Assembly (NCBI GenBank): GCA_037133755.1
Contig: JBAXNN010000005.1
Coordinates: 1 to 64,000, forward strand
DNA: 64,000 nt
Source of the DNA: F1-60-MAGs149 sp037133755
GTDB lineage: Bacteria; Actinomycetota; Thermoleophilia; Gaiellales; F1-60-MAGs149
Reading direction: 5' to 3'
The notes under the pieces were generated by a model. The model had not been told where the DNA came from, ran no database searches, and saw only the letters and a list, made by a program, of their open reading frames with translations. How positions within the stretch are numbered: the stretch's first letter is position 1; each line of letters opens with the position of its first letter. Below are positions 7,715 through 16,233 of the stretch, one piece after another. The position numbers and the translations under genes were made by a program.

Positions 7715-9553
7715 CTAGCCCGTGACCGCCGGCACCGGCACGGGCGCGGAGAGCTTGAGCCACACCCGCTGGTTCCCGCTCACGCTGCGCCCGTCAGCGA
7801 GTTTTGTTGTCGTGTGCAACGTGGCCCGGACACGGCGGATGCCCGCGGCCCGCAGCCGCTCGTACGTCGCCGGATCGAGGTGCAGCGTGACCAGCTTACG
7901 GCCGCCGGCGGTGATCTCCACGCCCTTGAAACGCGCAATGACCTTCACGTGCGCGGCACGCACGGAGCCCGGCAGCGAGATCGACAGATCACCCGCGGCG
8001 TCGCAGCCGCCGAACGAGGCGACCGGACAGGTGAGTGGAAGAAGCACCGTGCCCGATGACGAGACTGCAAGCCCAGTCGCCGCCTGTGCGGCAGGCACGC
8101 GGGCCGCGTTGGCACCGAAGGAGACGGGGACCTTCGCGACGGGCGCCGCGGCGGGCGTCGCAGCCGCGGCTGCGACGGGCGCCGCGGCGGGCGTCGCAGC
8201 CGCGGCGGGCGTCACCGCGTTCGAGGGATCCGAGGCAGCAGTGCGCCCGGAGCCGACGGCGGCGATCGCGACGAAGCGATAGGCCGTGCCGGCCGTCAGT
8301 CCGGAGATCGTGCACGACGTCGCGGGCACCGTGACGGTGCAGGTCTTCGACGCGTCGCCTGCCGCCTGCACGATGTACGAGGTCGGCGCGCCGTAAAGCG
8401 CGGACGTCGGGTTCGGTGTGACGGTGATCGTGGCTGACCCGGCGCCGGCGACCGCGACGGGCGCCGCGGGGCGCGCCGCCGGTGCGGGCGCGATCGTCGG
8501 CGTGCCGCCACCCGAGGTGATCTTGCTGACGGAATCAGCCGAGGCATTCGCGGTGAAGAGGCTGCCGGCGGCGTCGAGCACGATCCCCGTCGAGCCCTGT
8601 CCGGTGTCGCCCAGCACCGTGATGTGCCCGTCGGGCGTGATCTGCGCCACGCTGCTGTGCGTGGTGGACGTGGGCGAGTCGTTAACGGCCGCGTAGAGGT
8701 TCCCGGCCGAGTCGATCGTGATGCCCCACAGCCCGAGGGTGGGGTCGTGCGCGAGCAGGGAGACGGTGCCGTCCGGCGTGACCTTCAAGACGTCTCCGTG
8801 GACGTAGCCCGCGACGAAGAGATTGCCCGCGGGGTCGATCGCGATCCCCGCCGGCCCGACGCTGTCCCAGGCGGGGCAGCTGCCCGGGTCGCAACCGCTG
8901 ACGAGGTGCGCCCACGCCGGCGTTGATTGCCCGTTGGCCGTGATCTTGCTCACCGTGTTGTCGTCGTAGTTCGCCGTGTAGATGTTCCCGGCGGCGTCCA
9001 GGACGATGGCCTGGGGATTCGAGCCGGTCGTGCCGAACGCGGCCGTGACCGTCCCGTCGGGAGCGATCTTGCTGACCGTCGCATTGCCCGAGTTGGCGGT
9101 GTAGACGTTGCCCGACGCATCGATCGCGATCGCCGCCGGCACGCTCCCCAGGGCGAGCCTGGCCCAGCGATTCGGCCATGTCAATGTCGGATTGGCGGGA
9201 TTGATCCTGCTGACGGTGTCGCTAAGCCCGTTCGCCGTGTAGACGAAGCCCGCAGCGTCGACGGCGATCGCAGACACATAGTCGTCCGCGAACGACCAGA
9301 CGTACGGGGACGCACCCGAGTCCCCGGCAGGCGTGATCTTCGTCACGGAGGCGCCGTATTTGTTCGCTGTGTAGAGGTTGCCAGCGCTGTCCATGGCGAT
9401 CGCCTGGGGATGCAAATCCGTCGGAGCCCACCGGACCGTGACCGTAGCGGCCGCGGTGCCAACGCCGACGACGGCGAGCAGCACCGCTCCGAGCAGGAGC
9501 GCGAGGGAGAGTCGGATTGGCATGCGCTTAATGGCAGTGGGATGGCGGGACAT
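7715..9553 (-). CDS. secreted NHL-repeat and fibronectin III protein
   Basis: A 612-residue exported protein. It has a signal peptide (about residues 1-36) and then seven or so blades of a beta-propeller, each with the pattern 'AIAxDxAGNxYTANxxxxTVSKI' (about 45-345), as in NHL/SMP-30-like virginiamycin-B-lyase relatives. After an Ala/Pro linker comes a fibronectin type III domain (about 365-450, 'TCTISGLTAGTAYRFVAIA'), a second Ala/Pro-rich linker built from repeats, and a C-terminal beta domain. The lyase's catalytic residues are not obvious, so a binding or scaffold role at the surface is more likely. An AAGGAG site lies 5 bases before ATG 9553; an internal ATG at 9523 is an alternative. 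Confidence 0.8.
   Translation of the reverse strand: MSRHPTAIKRMPIRLSLALLLGAVLLAVVGVGTAAATVTVRWAPTDLHPQAIAMDSAGNLYTANKYGASVTKITPAGDSGASPYVWSFADDYVSAIAVDAAGFVYTANGLSDTVSRINPANPTLTWPNRWARLALGSVPAAIAIDASGNVYTANSGNATVSKIAPDGTVTAAFGTTGSNPQAIVLDAAGNIYTANYDDNTVSKITANGQSTPAWAHLVSGCDPGSCPAWDSVGPAGIAIDPAGNLFVAGYVHGDVLKVTPDGTVSLLAHDPTLGLWGITIDSAGNLYAAVNDSPTSTTHSSVAQITPDGHITVLGDTGQGSTGIVLDAAGSLFTANASADSVSKITSGGGTPTIAPAPAARPAAPVAVAGAGSATITVTPNPTSALYGAPTSYIVQAAGDASKTCTVTVPATSCTISGLTAGTAYRFVAIAAVGSGRTAASDPSNAVTPAAAATPAAAPVAAAAATPAAAPVAKVPVSFGANAARVPAAQAATGLAVSSSGTVLLPLTCPVASFGGCDAAGDLSISLPGSVRAAHVKVIARFKGVEITAGGRKLVTLHLDPATYERLRAAGIRRVRATLHTTTKLADGRSVSGNQRVWLKLSAPVPVPAVTG
8136..8207 (-). repeat. tandem 36-base repeat coding an Ala/Pro linker
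   Basis: Two adjacent copies of a 36-base unit (8136-8171 and 8172-8207) differ at one base and encode a 12-residue Ala/Pro/Thr/Val repeat in the linker between the fibronectin domain and the C-terminal domain. A third partial copy follows. The identity at DNA level suggests recent duplication. Confidence 0.8.
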
Positions 9554-9635
9554 ACCGACTCCTTCAGGGAGATGCAGCGCGCATCCTACTGAACGCGAAC
9601 GGACGCGCGCAGTACGCAGATCGTCCCGTCGTCAG

Positions 9636-11048
9636 CTATGAGCGCATGGCGGGGAACAGGACCACCTCGCGGATCGTGTCCTGCCCCGTCAGCAGCATCG
9701 CCAGGCGGTCGATGCCGAGGCCGACACCGCCGGTCGGCGGCAGGCCGTACTCGAGCGCCGTCACGTAGTCCTCGTCGACCGGATGCGCCTCGTCGTCGCC
9801 GGCGCGGCCCATCGCCGCCTGCTCCTCGAAGCGGGCGCGCTGGTCGTCGGGATCGTTGAGCTCCGAGAAGCCGTTGGAGATCTCCATGCCGCCGCAGAAC
9901 GCCTCGAAGCGCTCCACCACGCCGTCCTCACCGGGCTTGCGACGCGACAGCGGCGAGAGCTCGACGGGGTAGTCAATGATGAACGTTGGTGCGATCAGCG
10001 TGGGCTCGACGTAGTGCGAGAGCAGGTGATCGACGAGCTGCGCCCACGTCTTGTCGCGCGACGTGTCGATGCCCTGGCTCTTGAGGTAGTCCTCGAGCGG
10101 CTTCGGATCGCGACCGAGCGTCATCGGGTTGATGCCCGTCTTCTCCTCGATCGCCGCGCCGAGCGTGATGCGTGGCCACGGACCGGCGAGCTCGACCTCC
10201 TGGCCCTTGATCGTCACCTTCGTGGTGCCGCAGACGGCCTGGGCGGCGGCCACGACGAGCTGCTCCGTGCGGCCCATCACGTCTTCGCAGTCGGCGTAGG
10301 CCTCGTAGAATTCGAGCATCGTGAACTCGGGGTTGTGCTTGTGCGAGACGCCCTCGTTGCGGAAGTCCTTGCCGAGCTCGTAGACCTTCTCGAGCCCGCC
10401 GACGACAAGCCGCTTGAGGTAGAGCTCCGTCGCCACGCGCAGGTAGAGGTCGCGATCGAGCGTGTTGTGATGCGTGATGAATGGCCGTGCAGCGGCACCG
10501 CCGTAGAGCGGCTGCAGCACCGGCGTCTCGACCTCGACGAAGTCGGCCTCGTCGAGTGAGCGCCGGATGCTCGCGATCATGCGGGCCCGCGCGATGAAGC
10601 GCTCGCGGGCCTCGGCGTCGGTCATCAGGTCGAGGTAGCGCTGGCGATGCCGGACCTCCACGTCCTGCAGGCCATGGTGGCGATCGGGGAACGGCAGGCG
10701 GCAGGGCGCGAGGAACTGCCACTCGCCAACCTGCAGGCTCAGCTCGCCGCGGCGTGTGCGGAAGGCGGTGCCCTGTACGCCGACGAGATCGCCGATCGAG
10801 ACGGTGCGCACGACCTCGTACGCCGCTTCCCCCATGCGCTCCAACTCGGCGAGCAACTGCACACGGCCGCTGACATCCTCGAGATCGATGAACGTGACGC
10901 CACCCTGGCCGCGCCGGCCGAGCACGCGACCGGAGATGCGCCACACGCGCTCACCCGACTGCTCGGGCTCGAGCTGCTCCTCGGCGGTGCGCAGCGCACC
11001 GATCTGATCGCGATCGCCGAACCGGTGCGGCAGGGACGCGAAGTCCAT
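9636..11048 (-). CDS. lysS: lysyl-tRNA synthetase, class II
   Basis: A 470-residue class II synthetase that charges tRNA-Lys. An OB-fold anticodon-binding domain (about 35-140) is followed by the class II catalytic core with motif 2 'FRNEGVSHKHNPEFTMLEFY' around 230-250 and motif 3 'GLGIDRLAML' near the C-terminus. It is slightly shorter than most LysRS (about 490-510) because the N-terminal extension before the OB-fold is brief. It lies 9 bases downstream of greA on the same strand, so greA-lysS is probably one transcript. Confidence 0.97.
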   Translation of the reverse strand: MDFASLPHRFGDRDQIGALRTAEEQLEPEQSGERVWRISGRVLGRRGQGGVTFIDLEDVSGRVQLLAELERMGEAAYEVVRTVSIGDLVGVQGTAFRTRRGELSLQVGEWQFLAPCRLPFPDRHHGLQDVEVRHRQRYLDLMTDAEARERFIARARMIASIRRSLDEADFVEVETPVLQPLYGGAAARPFITHHNTLDRDLYLRVATELYLKRLVVGGLEKVYELGKDFRNEGVSHKHNPEFTMLEFYEAYADCEDVMGRTEQLVVAAAQAVCGTTKVTIKGQEVELAGPWPRITLGAAIEEKTGINPMTLGRDPKPLEDYLKSQGIDTSRDKTWAQLVDHLLSHYVEPTLIAPTFIIDYPVELSPLSRRKPGEDGVVERFEAFCGGMEISNGFSELNDPDDQRARFEEQAAMGRAGDDEAHPVDEDYVTALEYGLPPTGGVGLGIDRLAMLLTGQDTIREVVLFPAMRS

Positions 11049-11057
11049 CGGGCTTGC

Positions 11058-11531
11058 CTAGGCGCGCGAGATCGCGGTGATCTCGTACTTGACGATGCCC
11101 TTGGGCGTGACGACGTCGACCTTGTCGCCCTTCTTGCCACCCAGGACGGCGCGACCGATCGGCGACTCGTTCGAGAGGCGATTCTGATCGGGATCGGCCT
11201 CGGCCGAGCCGACGAGCTTGAACTTGCGCTCGCTGTTACGGGGACCCTTGAGGGTGACCGTCGTGCCGATCGCGACCTCGCCGCGGGGCTGGTCGCCCTT
11301 CTCGACGATGGTGGCGTCACGCAGCTGCTCCTCGAGCTCTGCGATCTCGTCCTCGAGCACCGCCTGCTCGTTCTTCGCGGCGTCGTACTCGGCGTTCTCG
11401 GAGAGGTCGCCGAATTCGCGGGCCTCCTTGATGGCCTCCGCAATCTCGCGGCGGCGCTCGGTCGTGAGGTAGTCGAGGCGCTCCTTGAGCTCGCGATACC
11501 CCTCGGCGGTGAGGACGACTTCCTTGGCCAC
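11058..11531 (-). CDS. greA: transcription elongation factor GreA
   Basis: A 157-residue factor that rescues backtracked RNA polymerase by stimulating transcript cleavage. The N-terminal coiled coil (1-75) carries the loop 'EFGDLSENAEYDAAKNEQ' with the conserved acidic tip (D and E of GDLSEN). The C-terminal FKBP-like domain (about 85-157) has 'NRLSNESPIGRAVLGGKKGD', diagnostic for GreA. The start used is GTG 11531 (VAKEVVLT), which has GGAGG 4 bases upstream. An in-frame ATG at 11567 would add 12 residues. Upstream of, and likely co-transcribed with, lysS; divergent from dusB. Confidence 0.95.
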   Translation of the reverse strand: MAKEVVLTAEGYRELKERLDYLTTERRREIAEAIKEAREFGDLSENAEYDAAKNEQAVLEDEIAELEEQLRDATIVEKGDQPRGEVAIGTTVTLKGPRNSERKFKLVGSAEADPDQNRLSNESPIGRAVLGGKKGDKVDVVTPKGIVKYEITAISRA

Positions 11532-11617
11532 GGTGCCTCCGGCAGATCTCGTTGATGACGCCGACATGGCGTCGAACAGGCCGCATGGTACAGGGGTGGC
11601 CGTGCGCGGGCGTCCGA

Positions 11618-11623
11618 TACCCT
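11618..11623 (+). promoter_or_regulatory. -10 hexamer (TACCCT) 6 bases before dusB GTG
   Basis: TACCCT preceded by GA and followed by a 6-base spacer and GTG. The same GATACCCT octamer occurs before metG. Confidence 0.55.
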
Positions 11624-11629
11624 GCGGGC

Positions 11630-12712
11630 GTGGCAATCGACGTACGCAGCCTGACCGATACCTGGATGATCGGCAACGTGGAGATCCCCAGTCGAATCGT
11701 GCTCGCGCCGATGGCCGGCGTCTCCGTGCAGGCGTTCCGCCGCCAGGGCCGTCGGCATGGCGCCGGGCTCGTCTGCTCCGAGATGGTGTCGGCCTGCGGC
11801 CTCGGCTACGGCGACGCGCGCACGAAGAGCTACCTGCGTATCGCACCCGACGAGAAGCCGCTCGCCGTCCAGATCTTCGGCGCCGACCCGCAGCTGATGG
11901 CCGATGCCGCGCGCATGTGCGCCGACGCGGGCGCCGACATTATCGATATCAACATGGGCTGCCCCGTCCGCAAGGTCACGAAGACCGGTGCGGGCGCCAC
12001 GATGCTGTCGCACGGCGCCGAGAACGCTGCGCGCGTGGTCGAGGCCGTCGTCAATGCCGTCGAGGTGCCCGTCACGGTCAAGATGCGCCGCGGGGAGGCG
12101 AACGACTCGCGCGACTTCACGATCGCCGGCCCGCTGTTCGCGTCGGTCGGCGCGCAGGCGCTCACGCTGCACCCGCGCAGTGCCAAGCAGATGTACACGG
12201 GCCACGCGGACCACTCGCTGACGGCAGAGCTCGTCTCGCTCGTCGACGTCCCCGTGATGGCGTCCGGCGACATCACGTCGCGCGAGCGCGCACATGCGAT
12301 TCTCGAGACGACGGGCTGCGCCGCCGTGATGATCGGCCGCGGCGCCCAGGGCAACCCGTGGCTGCTGGAGTCGATGATTCGCGACGAGGACGTGCAGCCG
12401 GGCAACGACGAGGTTGTCGCCGAGCTCGTGCGGTTCATCCGCGAGACCGTGCGCGAGCTCGGCGAACAGCGCGCCACGCACTTCCTGCGCAAATTCCACG
12501 GCTGGTACCTCAAGCGCGGCCACTTCCCCCGTTCGCTGCGACAGGAACTCTCGACGCTGCCGACGTCGAGCGAGGTCGAGGAGGCGCTGTTCACCGCTGC
12601 CCCCGGTGCGCGCGCCCTCGTGACAGCGATGGAGGCCGAGTTGGCCGCGCTCGGTTCGGGCGAGGACGATACCGAGCTCGACCTGCCGATCTCTGTCTAC
12701 GGCGGGGGCTAG
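11630..12712 (+). CDS. dusB: tRNA-dihydrouridine synthase (DusB family)
   Basis: A 360-residue FMN enzyme that reduces uridines of tRNA to dihydrouridine. The TIM barrel begins 'VLAPMAGVSVQAFRR' (about 24-38). The family motif NMGCPVRK lies at 108-115 with the proposed catalytic Cys 111. Later come 'VKMRRG' (FMN and substrate contacts) and 'VMIGRGAQGNPW' (phosphate binding). A C-terminal helical tRNA-binding domain follows. The GTG at 11630 was chosen over upstream in-frame ATGs because of the -10 hexamer 6 bases before it; the upstream ATGs would overlap greA's 5' region. The stop codon overlaps a promoter element for the next gene. Confidence 0.93.
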   Translation: MAIDVRSLTDTWMIGNVEIPSRIVLAPMAGVSVQAFRRQGRRHGAGLVCSEMVSACGLGYGDARTKSYLRIAPDEKPLAVQIFGADPQLMADAARMCADAGADIIDINMGCPVRKVTKTGAGATMLSHGAENAARVVEAVVNAVEVPVTVKMRRGEANDSRDFTIAGPLFASVGAQALTLHPRSAKQMYTGHADHSLTAELVSLVDVPVMASGDITSRERAHAILETTGCAAVMIGRGAQGNPWLLESMIRDEDVQPGNDEVVAELVRFIRETVRELGEQRATHFLRKFHGWYLKRGHFPRSLRQELSTLPTSSEVEEALFTAAPGARALVTAMEAELAALGSGEDDTELDLPISVYGGG

Positions 12713-12715
12713 CAT
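12710..12715 (+). promoter_or_regulatory. -10 hexamer (TAGCAT) 7 bases before GTG 12723
   Basis: The TAG stop codon of dusB forms the first half of this TANNNT hexamer, so the amidotransferase gene can be read separately from dusB on a leaderless mRNA. Confidence 0.45.
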
Positions 12716-12722
12716 TCCCGGC

Positions 12723-13466
12723 GTGAGCGAGCCGCTGCGCATCCTCGTCGTCCAGAACGACGACGACAAGCACGCCGGGCGCATCGGTCTCGGGCTCGAG
12801 GCTGCTGGCGCAGAGCTGACGATTGCGATGGCCTACGGCCCGATCCCGAGCGTGGCCGACTTCGACGGCCTCCTCGTGCTGCCCGGGCTCGGCGACCCGG
12901 TCGATGACGAGCAGGCGATCCACGATGCGCGCGACGCCATCATCGAAGCCAGGGCGCTCGGGCGCCCCGTGCTCGGCGTCTGCCTCGGCGGCCAGCTGCT
13001 CGCGCAGTCGGCGGGTGCCGAGATCTATCGCTCCACGCCCGAACTCGGCATCCACCCCGTGCGCACGACGCCGGCTGCGCAGGACGACCCGCTCTTCAGC
13101 GGCATACCCGCCGAGTACGACAGCTTCCACGCACACGCCTTCGCCTTCAGGCCCGTGGAGGGTGCGACGGTGCTGATCGAGAGCGATGCCTGCTGCCAGG
13201 CGATGCGCATCGGCGACCGCAACTGGGCCCTGCAGCTGCACCCCGAGATGACGCGCGAGGGCCTCCACGGCGTGGCCCGCGGCATCGAATACGACTTCGA
13301 CGGCGGCATCCTGCCGGAGACGGCGGTCTTCTTCCGCGAGGCCGGCGTCGACCCGATCCGGCTTCGTCAGCAGGCCGACGACCTCGACGAACTCCACACA
13401 GCCATCGCCCAGCAGATCGGTCGCGGCTTCGCCGACGCCTGCCGCTCGGCGCGCGCCGAGCGCTAG
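12723..13466 (+). CDS. class I glutamine amidotransferase domain protein
   Basis: A 247-residue stand-alone GATase1 protein related to the GMP-synthase amidotransferase domain. The nucleophile elbow GVCLGGQ carries Cys 87, and the partner His 173 and Glu 175 lie in 'LHPEM', so the catalytic triad is complete. Such proteins hydrolyse glutamine, or act on gamma-glutamyl compounds as in the PuuD-like and YfeJ-like groups; the real substrate here is not evident. The GTG start follows a -10 hexamer. Its stop interlocks with that of the convergent methyltransferase in the shared tetranucleotide CTAG (13463-13466). Confidence 0.85.
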   Translation: MSEPLRILVVQNDDDKHAGRIGLGLEAAGAELTIAMAYGPIPSVADFDGLLVLPGLGDPVDDEQAIHDARDAIIEARALGRPVLGVCLGGQLLAQSAGAEIYRSTPELGIHPVRTTPAAQDDPLFSGIPAEYDSFHAHAFAFRPVEGATVLIESDACCQAMRIGDRNWALQLHPEMTREGLHGVARGIEYDFDGGILPETAVFFREAGVDPIRLRQQADDLDELHTAIAQQIGRGFADACRSARAER

Positions 13467-14221
13467 GCGATCGCGTCGATGTTGAGGCGCACGTAGTTGG
13501 CCTCGAACGGCTCGGGCAGACGCCCGAGGATCTCGCTGAGGAACGCCTCGTGCCGATCGGCGGGCAGACGTTCCATGGCACCGCCGAGGATCACCGTGCC
13601 GAGGAAGACCGGTGGCTCAGGCGGATTGACCGGCGCGTCTTGCAGCCAGCAGGTCGCCTCGGCGAAGCCCGCCGCCCGCAGCAGCACCTCGGTCTCCGGC
13701 GCATCGGCAAAGCGATGCGGGTCGACGTAGTCCGCAAACGTCTCGGCCCAGGCGGGCTCGGCCATGACGGCGTACGCCTGGGTCAGCACATTGGCGATGT
13801 TGCCTTTGCCCCCACACTGTGCGATCAGCTGGCCGCCCGGGCGGATGACGGCGTGAAGACGCTCGAACAGGCGCGCGTGATCCGTGATCCAATGGAACGT
13901 CGCCGTCGAGATGACGCCATCGACCTGGCGGCCACCGAGGTCGAGCTCGAGCAGGTCCATGACCGCGAACTCGACATTGGCGTGGCCACCGAGGCGCTCC
14001 CGCGCCGCGTCGATCATCGAGGCCGAGCCGTCGAGCGCGATCACCTGTCCCTCGGGCAGACGCTCGAGCAGCAGCTCCGTCACGCGTCCCGAGCCACAGC
14101 CGGCATCGACGATCGTCTCGTCACCACGCAGGTGCATGCGGTCGAGCACGACCTTGCCCCACTCCAGTTGGGGCGTCCCGATGCGGTCGTACGTCTTGCC
14201 GTCCCACGCGCGCTTGGTCAT
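13463..14221 (-). CDS. class I SAM-dependent methyltransferase
   Basis: A 252-residue Rossmann methyltransferase resembling trans-aconitate 2-methyltransferase (Tam). Motif I 'VDAGCGSGRVTELLLE' lies at about 38-53, motif II acidic residue in 'IALDGSASM', and post-I 'FHWITD' where Tam has its substrate loop. The substrate is unknown. The ATG at 14221 overlaps the coaX stop as ATGA, so the gene is the last of the leftward fol-coaX run and is probably translationally coupled. An upstream extension of the frame through coaX is a shadow. Confidence 0.88.
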   Translation of the reverse strand: MTKRAWDGKTYDRIGTPQLEWGKVVLDRMHLRGDETIVDAGCGSGRVTELLLERLPEGQVIALDGSASMIDAARERLGGHANVEFAVMDLLELDLGGRQVDGVISTATFHWITDHARLFERLHAVIRPGGQLIAQCGGKGNIANVLTQAYAVMAEPAWAETFADYVDPHRFADAPETEVLLRAAGFAEATCWLQDAPVNPPEPPVFLGTVILGGAMERLPADRHEAFLSEILGRLPEPFEANYVRLNIDAIA

Positions 14222-14991
14222 GCGGCGGCGCTCGCTCGCTCCCAGATCAGGCGCAGACCCGTCAGCGTGAGCTGCGCATCGACGCTGGTGACGGTCGCGC
14301 AGTGCTCGGCGATCAGCACCGACAGCCCACCCGTCGCGACCACGGGGCACGTGGGCGCGTCGAGCTCCTCGCGCAGGCGACCAACGATGCCATCGACGAG
14401 GCCGGCGAAGCCATAGACCGCGCCGGACTGGAGCGAATCGATCGTGGCCGTCCCGATGGCGTTCGGTGGCGCGACGAGCTCGACCTTGCCGAGGCGCGCA
14501 GCGCGGGCGAAGAGCGCCTCCATCGAGACCTCGAGGCCCGGAGCGATCGAACCGCCGATGAACGCGCCGTCGGGCGCCACGACATCGAAGTTGGTCGCGG
14601 TACCGAAGTCGACAACGATCGACGGCGTGCCGACCGTGGCGGCGGCCGCCGCGGTGTTGGCGATGCGGTCGGGGCCAACCTCGCGCGGATTCTGCACGCG
14701 CACGGCCACGCCCGTCTTGACGCCCGGCCCGACGGTGATCGGCTCGACGCCCGCCACGCGCTGGAGCACCTCCTCCCACGCCTGCTGCACCGGCGGCACC
14801 GTCGTCGACAGGCACCCGGCGGTAATCAGCGACGCGTCGATGGAGCGCGAGGCAAGCAGGCCGCGCAGCGTCACATCAAGCTCGTCTGTCGTGCGATAGC
14901 GCGTGGCGATGCGCCACTCGGCAGCGAGCCTGTCGCCATCGAACAGGCCGATCACACTGGACGTATTGCCGACGTCGACGGCGAGCAGCAC
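14218..14991 (-). CDS. coaX: type III pantothenate kinase
   Basis: A 257-residue kinase for the first step of coenzyme A synthesis; type III enzymes are insensitive to CoA feedback. ASKHA-fold motifs are visible: DVGNT at 6-10 (phosphate 1), 'GPDRIANT' near 107-114 (pantothenate binding), and 'DFGTATNFD' (phosphate 2, with the catalytic Asp) near 128-136. Length matches the family (about 255-260). It lies 3 bases after the DUF2469 gene and overlaps the methyltransferase by 4 bases. Confidence 0.96.
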   Translation of the reverse strand: MLLAVDVGNTSSVIGLFDGDRLAAEWRIATRYRTTDELDVTLRGLLASRSIDASLITAGCLSTTVPPVQQAWEEVLQRVAGVEPITVGPGVKTGVAVRVQNPREVGPDRIANTAAAAATVGTPSIVVDFGTATNFDVVAPDGAFIGGSIAPGLEVSMEALFARAARLGKVELVAPPNAIGTATIDSLQSGAVYGFAGLVDGIVGRLREELDAPTCPVVATGGLSVLIAEHCATVTSVDAQLTLTGLRLIWERASAAA

Positions 14992-14994
14992 GAA

Positions 14995-15336
14995 CTAGTC
15001 CTCGATGGGCGGCGTGAAGTCCGGCGGCAACGTCGTGAAGATGTCGTCCTCGGGCTTCAGCTCCTCGACCGTGACGTCCTGCGTGGTGTGGACCTCGGCG
15101 CGCGGAATGATGCGACTCGGGCGATTCTTGTCCCACACCCACACGTCCTCCATCTTCAGATGAAAGAGGGGATACGACGGCTGATGCTCGATCGACATCT
15201 CCAGCTTGTTGCAGAGGTACGTGGCCTCCTGCGTGAGGATGCAGTACCGGAATAGGCCGAACACCGTGGCGTACTCGCGCTTCAGCGTGAGTTCGAGCTC
15301 GGCGTCGTACTCCTCGAGGTCCTCAAGATGCGACAC
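14995..15336 (-). CDS. DUF2469 family protein
   Basis: A 113-residue protein that aligns by eye with the actinobacterial DUF2469 family (as in mycobacterial Rv2901c). It has an N-terminal 'LEDLEEYDAELEL...REY' helix, a central strand region and the hallmark 'DVWVWDKNRPSRI' near 63-75, followed by 'TTQDVTVEEL'. Function is unknown across the family. The start is GTG 15336, with AGGGAG 6 bases upstream; upstream ATGs would run into folK. It sits between folK and coaX in the leftward operon. Confidence 0.88.
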   Translation of the reverse strand: MSHLEDLEEYDAELELTLKREYATVFGLFRYCILTQEATYLCNKLEMSIEHQPSYPLFHLKMEDVWVWDKNRPSRIIPRAEVHTTQDVTVEELKPEDDIFTTLPPDFTPPIED

Positions 15337-15364
15337 GTTCGACTCCCTGGCTATGCCGGTCGGA

Positions 15365-15871
15365 TCACGAGGGATCGTAGACGAGCGAAGGGTCCCCGAC
15401 GACGGTAACGCCGTCCAGCGGCAATTCGGCCAGAATCGTCGCGTAGTCGACGCCATCCGCGTCGGCCGCGAAGGGCGCGACCTCGACCAACGGCTGCAGC
15501 GCGAAACGTCGCTCGTGCAGGCGCGGATGGGGAACGATCAGCCCGGGCGCGGCCAGCACCAGGTCCTCGCACCAGAGCAGGTCGAGATCAAGGGTGCGCG
15601 GCCCCCAGTGGATCTCGCGCGTCCTGCCGTGGCCGTCCTCCGTCGCCAGCAAGAGCTGAAGCAGTTGCGCCGGCCCGATCGTCACCTCGAGCAGTGCGGC
15701 CGCGTTGAGGAAGTCGTCTTGTGCCACACCGCCGACGGGTGCCGTGCGGTAGAGCGACGACGCGGCGACGACGTGCACGCCAGCTGCGGCGTCGAGTTCG
15801 GCCAGCGCCTCGCGAAACGCCTGGGCGACGTCGCCGACGTTACCGCCGATGCCGATGACCGCGCGCGTCAT
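15365..15871 (-). CDS. folK: 2-amino-4-hydroxy-6-hydroxymethyldihydropteridine pyrophosphokinase
   Basis: A 168-residue HPPK that adds pyrophosphate to the pterin alcohol before dihydropteroate synthase. It begins 'IGIGGNVGD' (the family's GxNxGD loop), carries 'YRTAPVGG' and 'FLNAA' for pterin binding, and the signature 'GPRTLDLDLLW' with the two Mg-binding Asp, then 'VPHPRLHERRFALQPL'. Its start overlaps the folB stop as ATGA (15868-15871), so translation of folB and folK is coupled. Confidence 0.95.
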   Translation of the reverse strand: MTRAVIGIGGNVGDVAQAFREALAELDAAAGVHVVAASSLYRTAPVGGVAQDDFLNAAALLEVTIGPAQLLQLLLATEDGHGRTREIHWGPRTLDLDLLWCEDLVLAAPGLIVPHPRLHERRFALQPLVEVAPFAADADGVDYATILAELPLDGVTVVGDPSLVYDPS

Positions 15872-16233
15872 GCGGTGCGCGTGACGGACACGACCACGTC
15901 GCCGAACGGGGCGGCGATCGGGGCGTGCGGCTTGTGCACGGCGACGGTGACCTGCTCGATCGGGAACGCGCCAAGGAGATCGACGGCGATCAGATCGGCG
16001 AGGCGTTCGATCAGATCGACCGGGTCGCCCGTGGCAATGGCGACGACGCGCTCGGTGACGGCGCCGTAGTCAACGGCGTCGCCCAGCGCATCGGTATCGC
16101 AGGCGCGATCCGAGGTCGGCACGAGGTGCACATCGATGCGGAAGTCCTGTCCTTGCGCGCGCTCCTCGGGGAGCACACCGTGGAAGGCGAAGACCTCGAT
16201 GCCCACGACCTGAATGCCAAGCTGGCGCGTCAT
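15868..16233 (-). CDS. folB: dihydroneopterin aldolase
   Basis: A 121-residue T-fold enzyme that cleaves dihydroneopterin to the folate pterin and glycolaldehyde. It has the family start 'VVGIEVFAFHGVLPEER' (11-27, with the catalytic Glu/Lys region), 'AVDYGAVTERV' near 55 and the strand 'VTVAVHKPHAPI' (Lys catalytic) near 97-108. The ATG at 16233 overlaps the folP stop by 4 bases. Together with folP and folK it forms a folate-synthesis operon. Confidence 0.94.
   Translation of the reverse strand: MTRQLGIQVVGIEVFAFHGVLPEERAQGQDFRIDVHLVPTSDRACDTDALGDAVDYGAVTERVVAIATGDPVDLIERLADLIAVDLLGAFPIEQVTVAVHKPHAPIAAPFGDVVVSVTRTA

Noticed and set aside
5276..8059. A 927-codon plus-strand open frame across clpC
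   Set aside because: It is antisense to clpC, has His/Asp/Leu/Arg-rich low-complexity sequence typical of GC-rich shadow frames, and shows no domain.
8136..8207. Possible CRISPR-like array
   Set aside because: Repeats are adjacent without unique spacers and lie in a coding linker.
10739..12784. A 681-codon minus-strand open frame spanning dusB, greA and part of lysS
   Set aside because: Crosses genes on both strands and lacks any motif.
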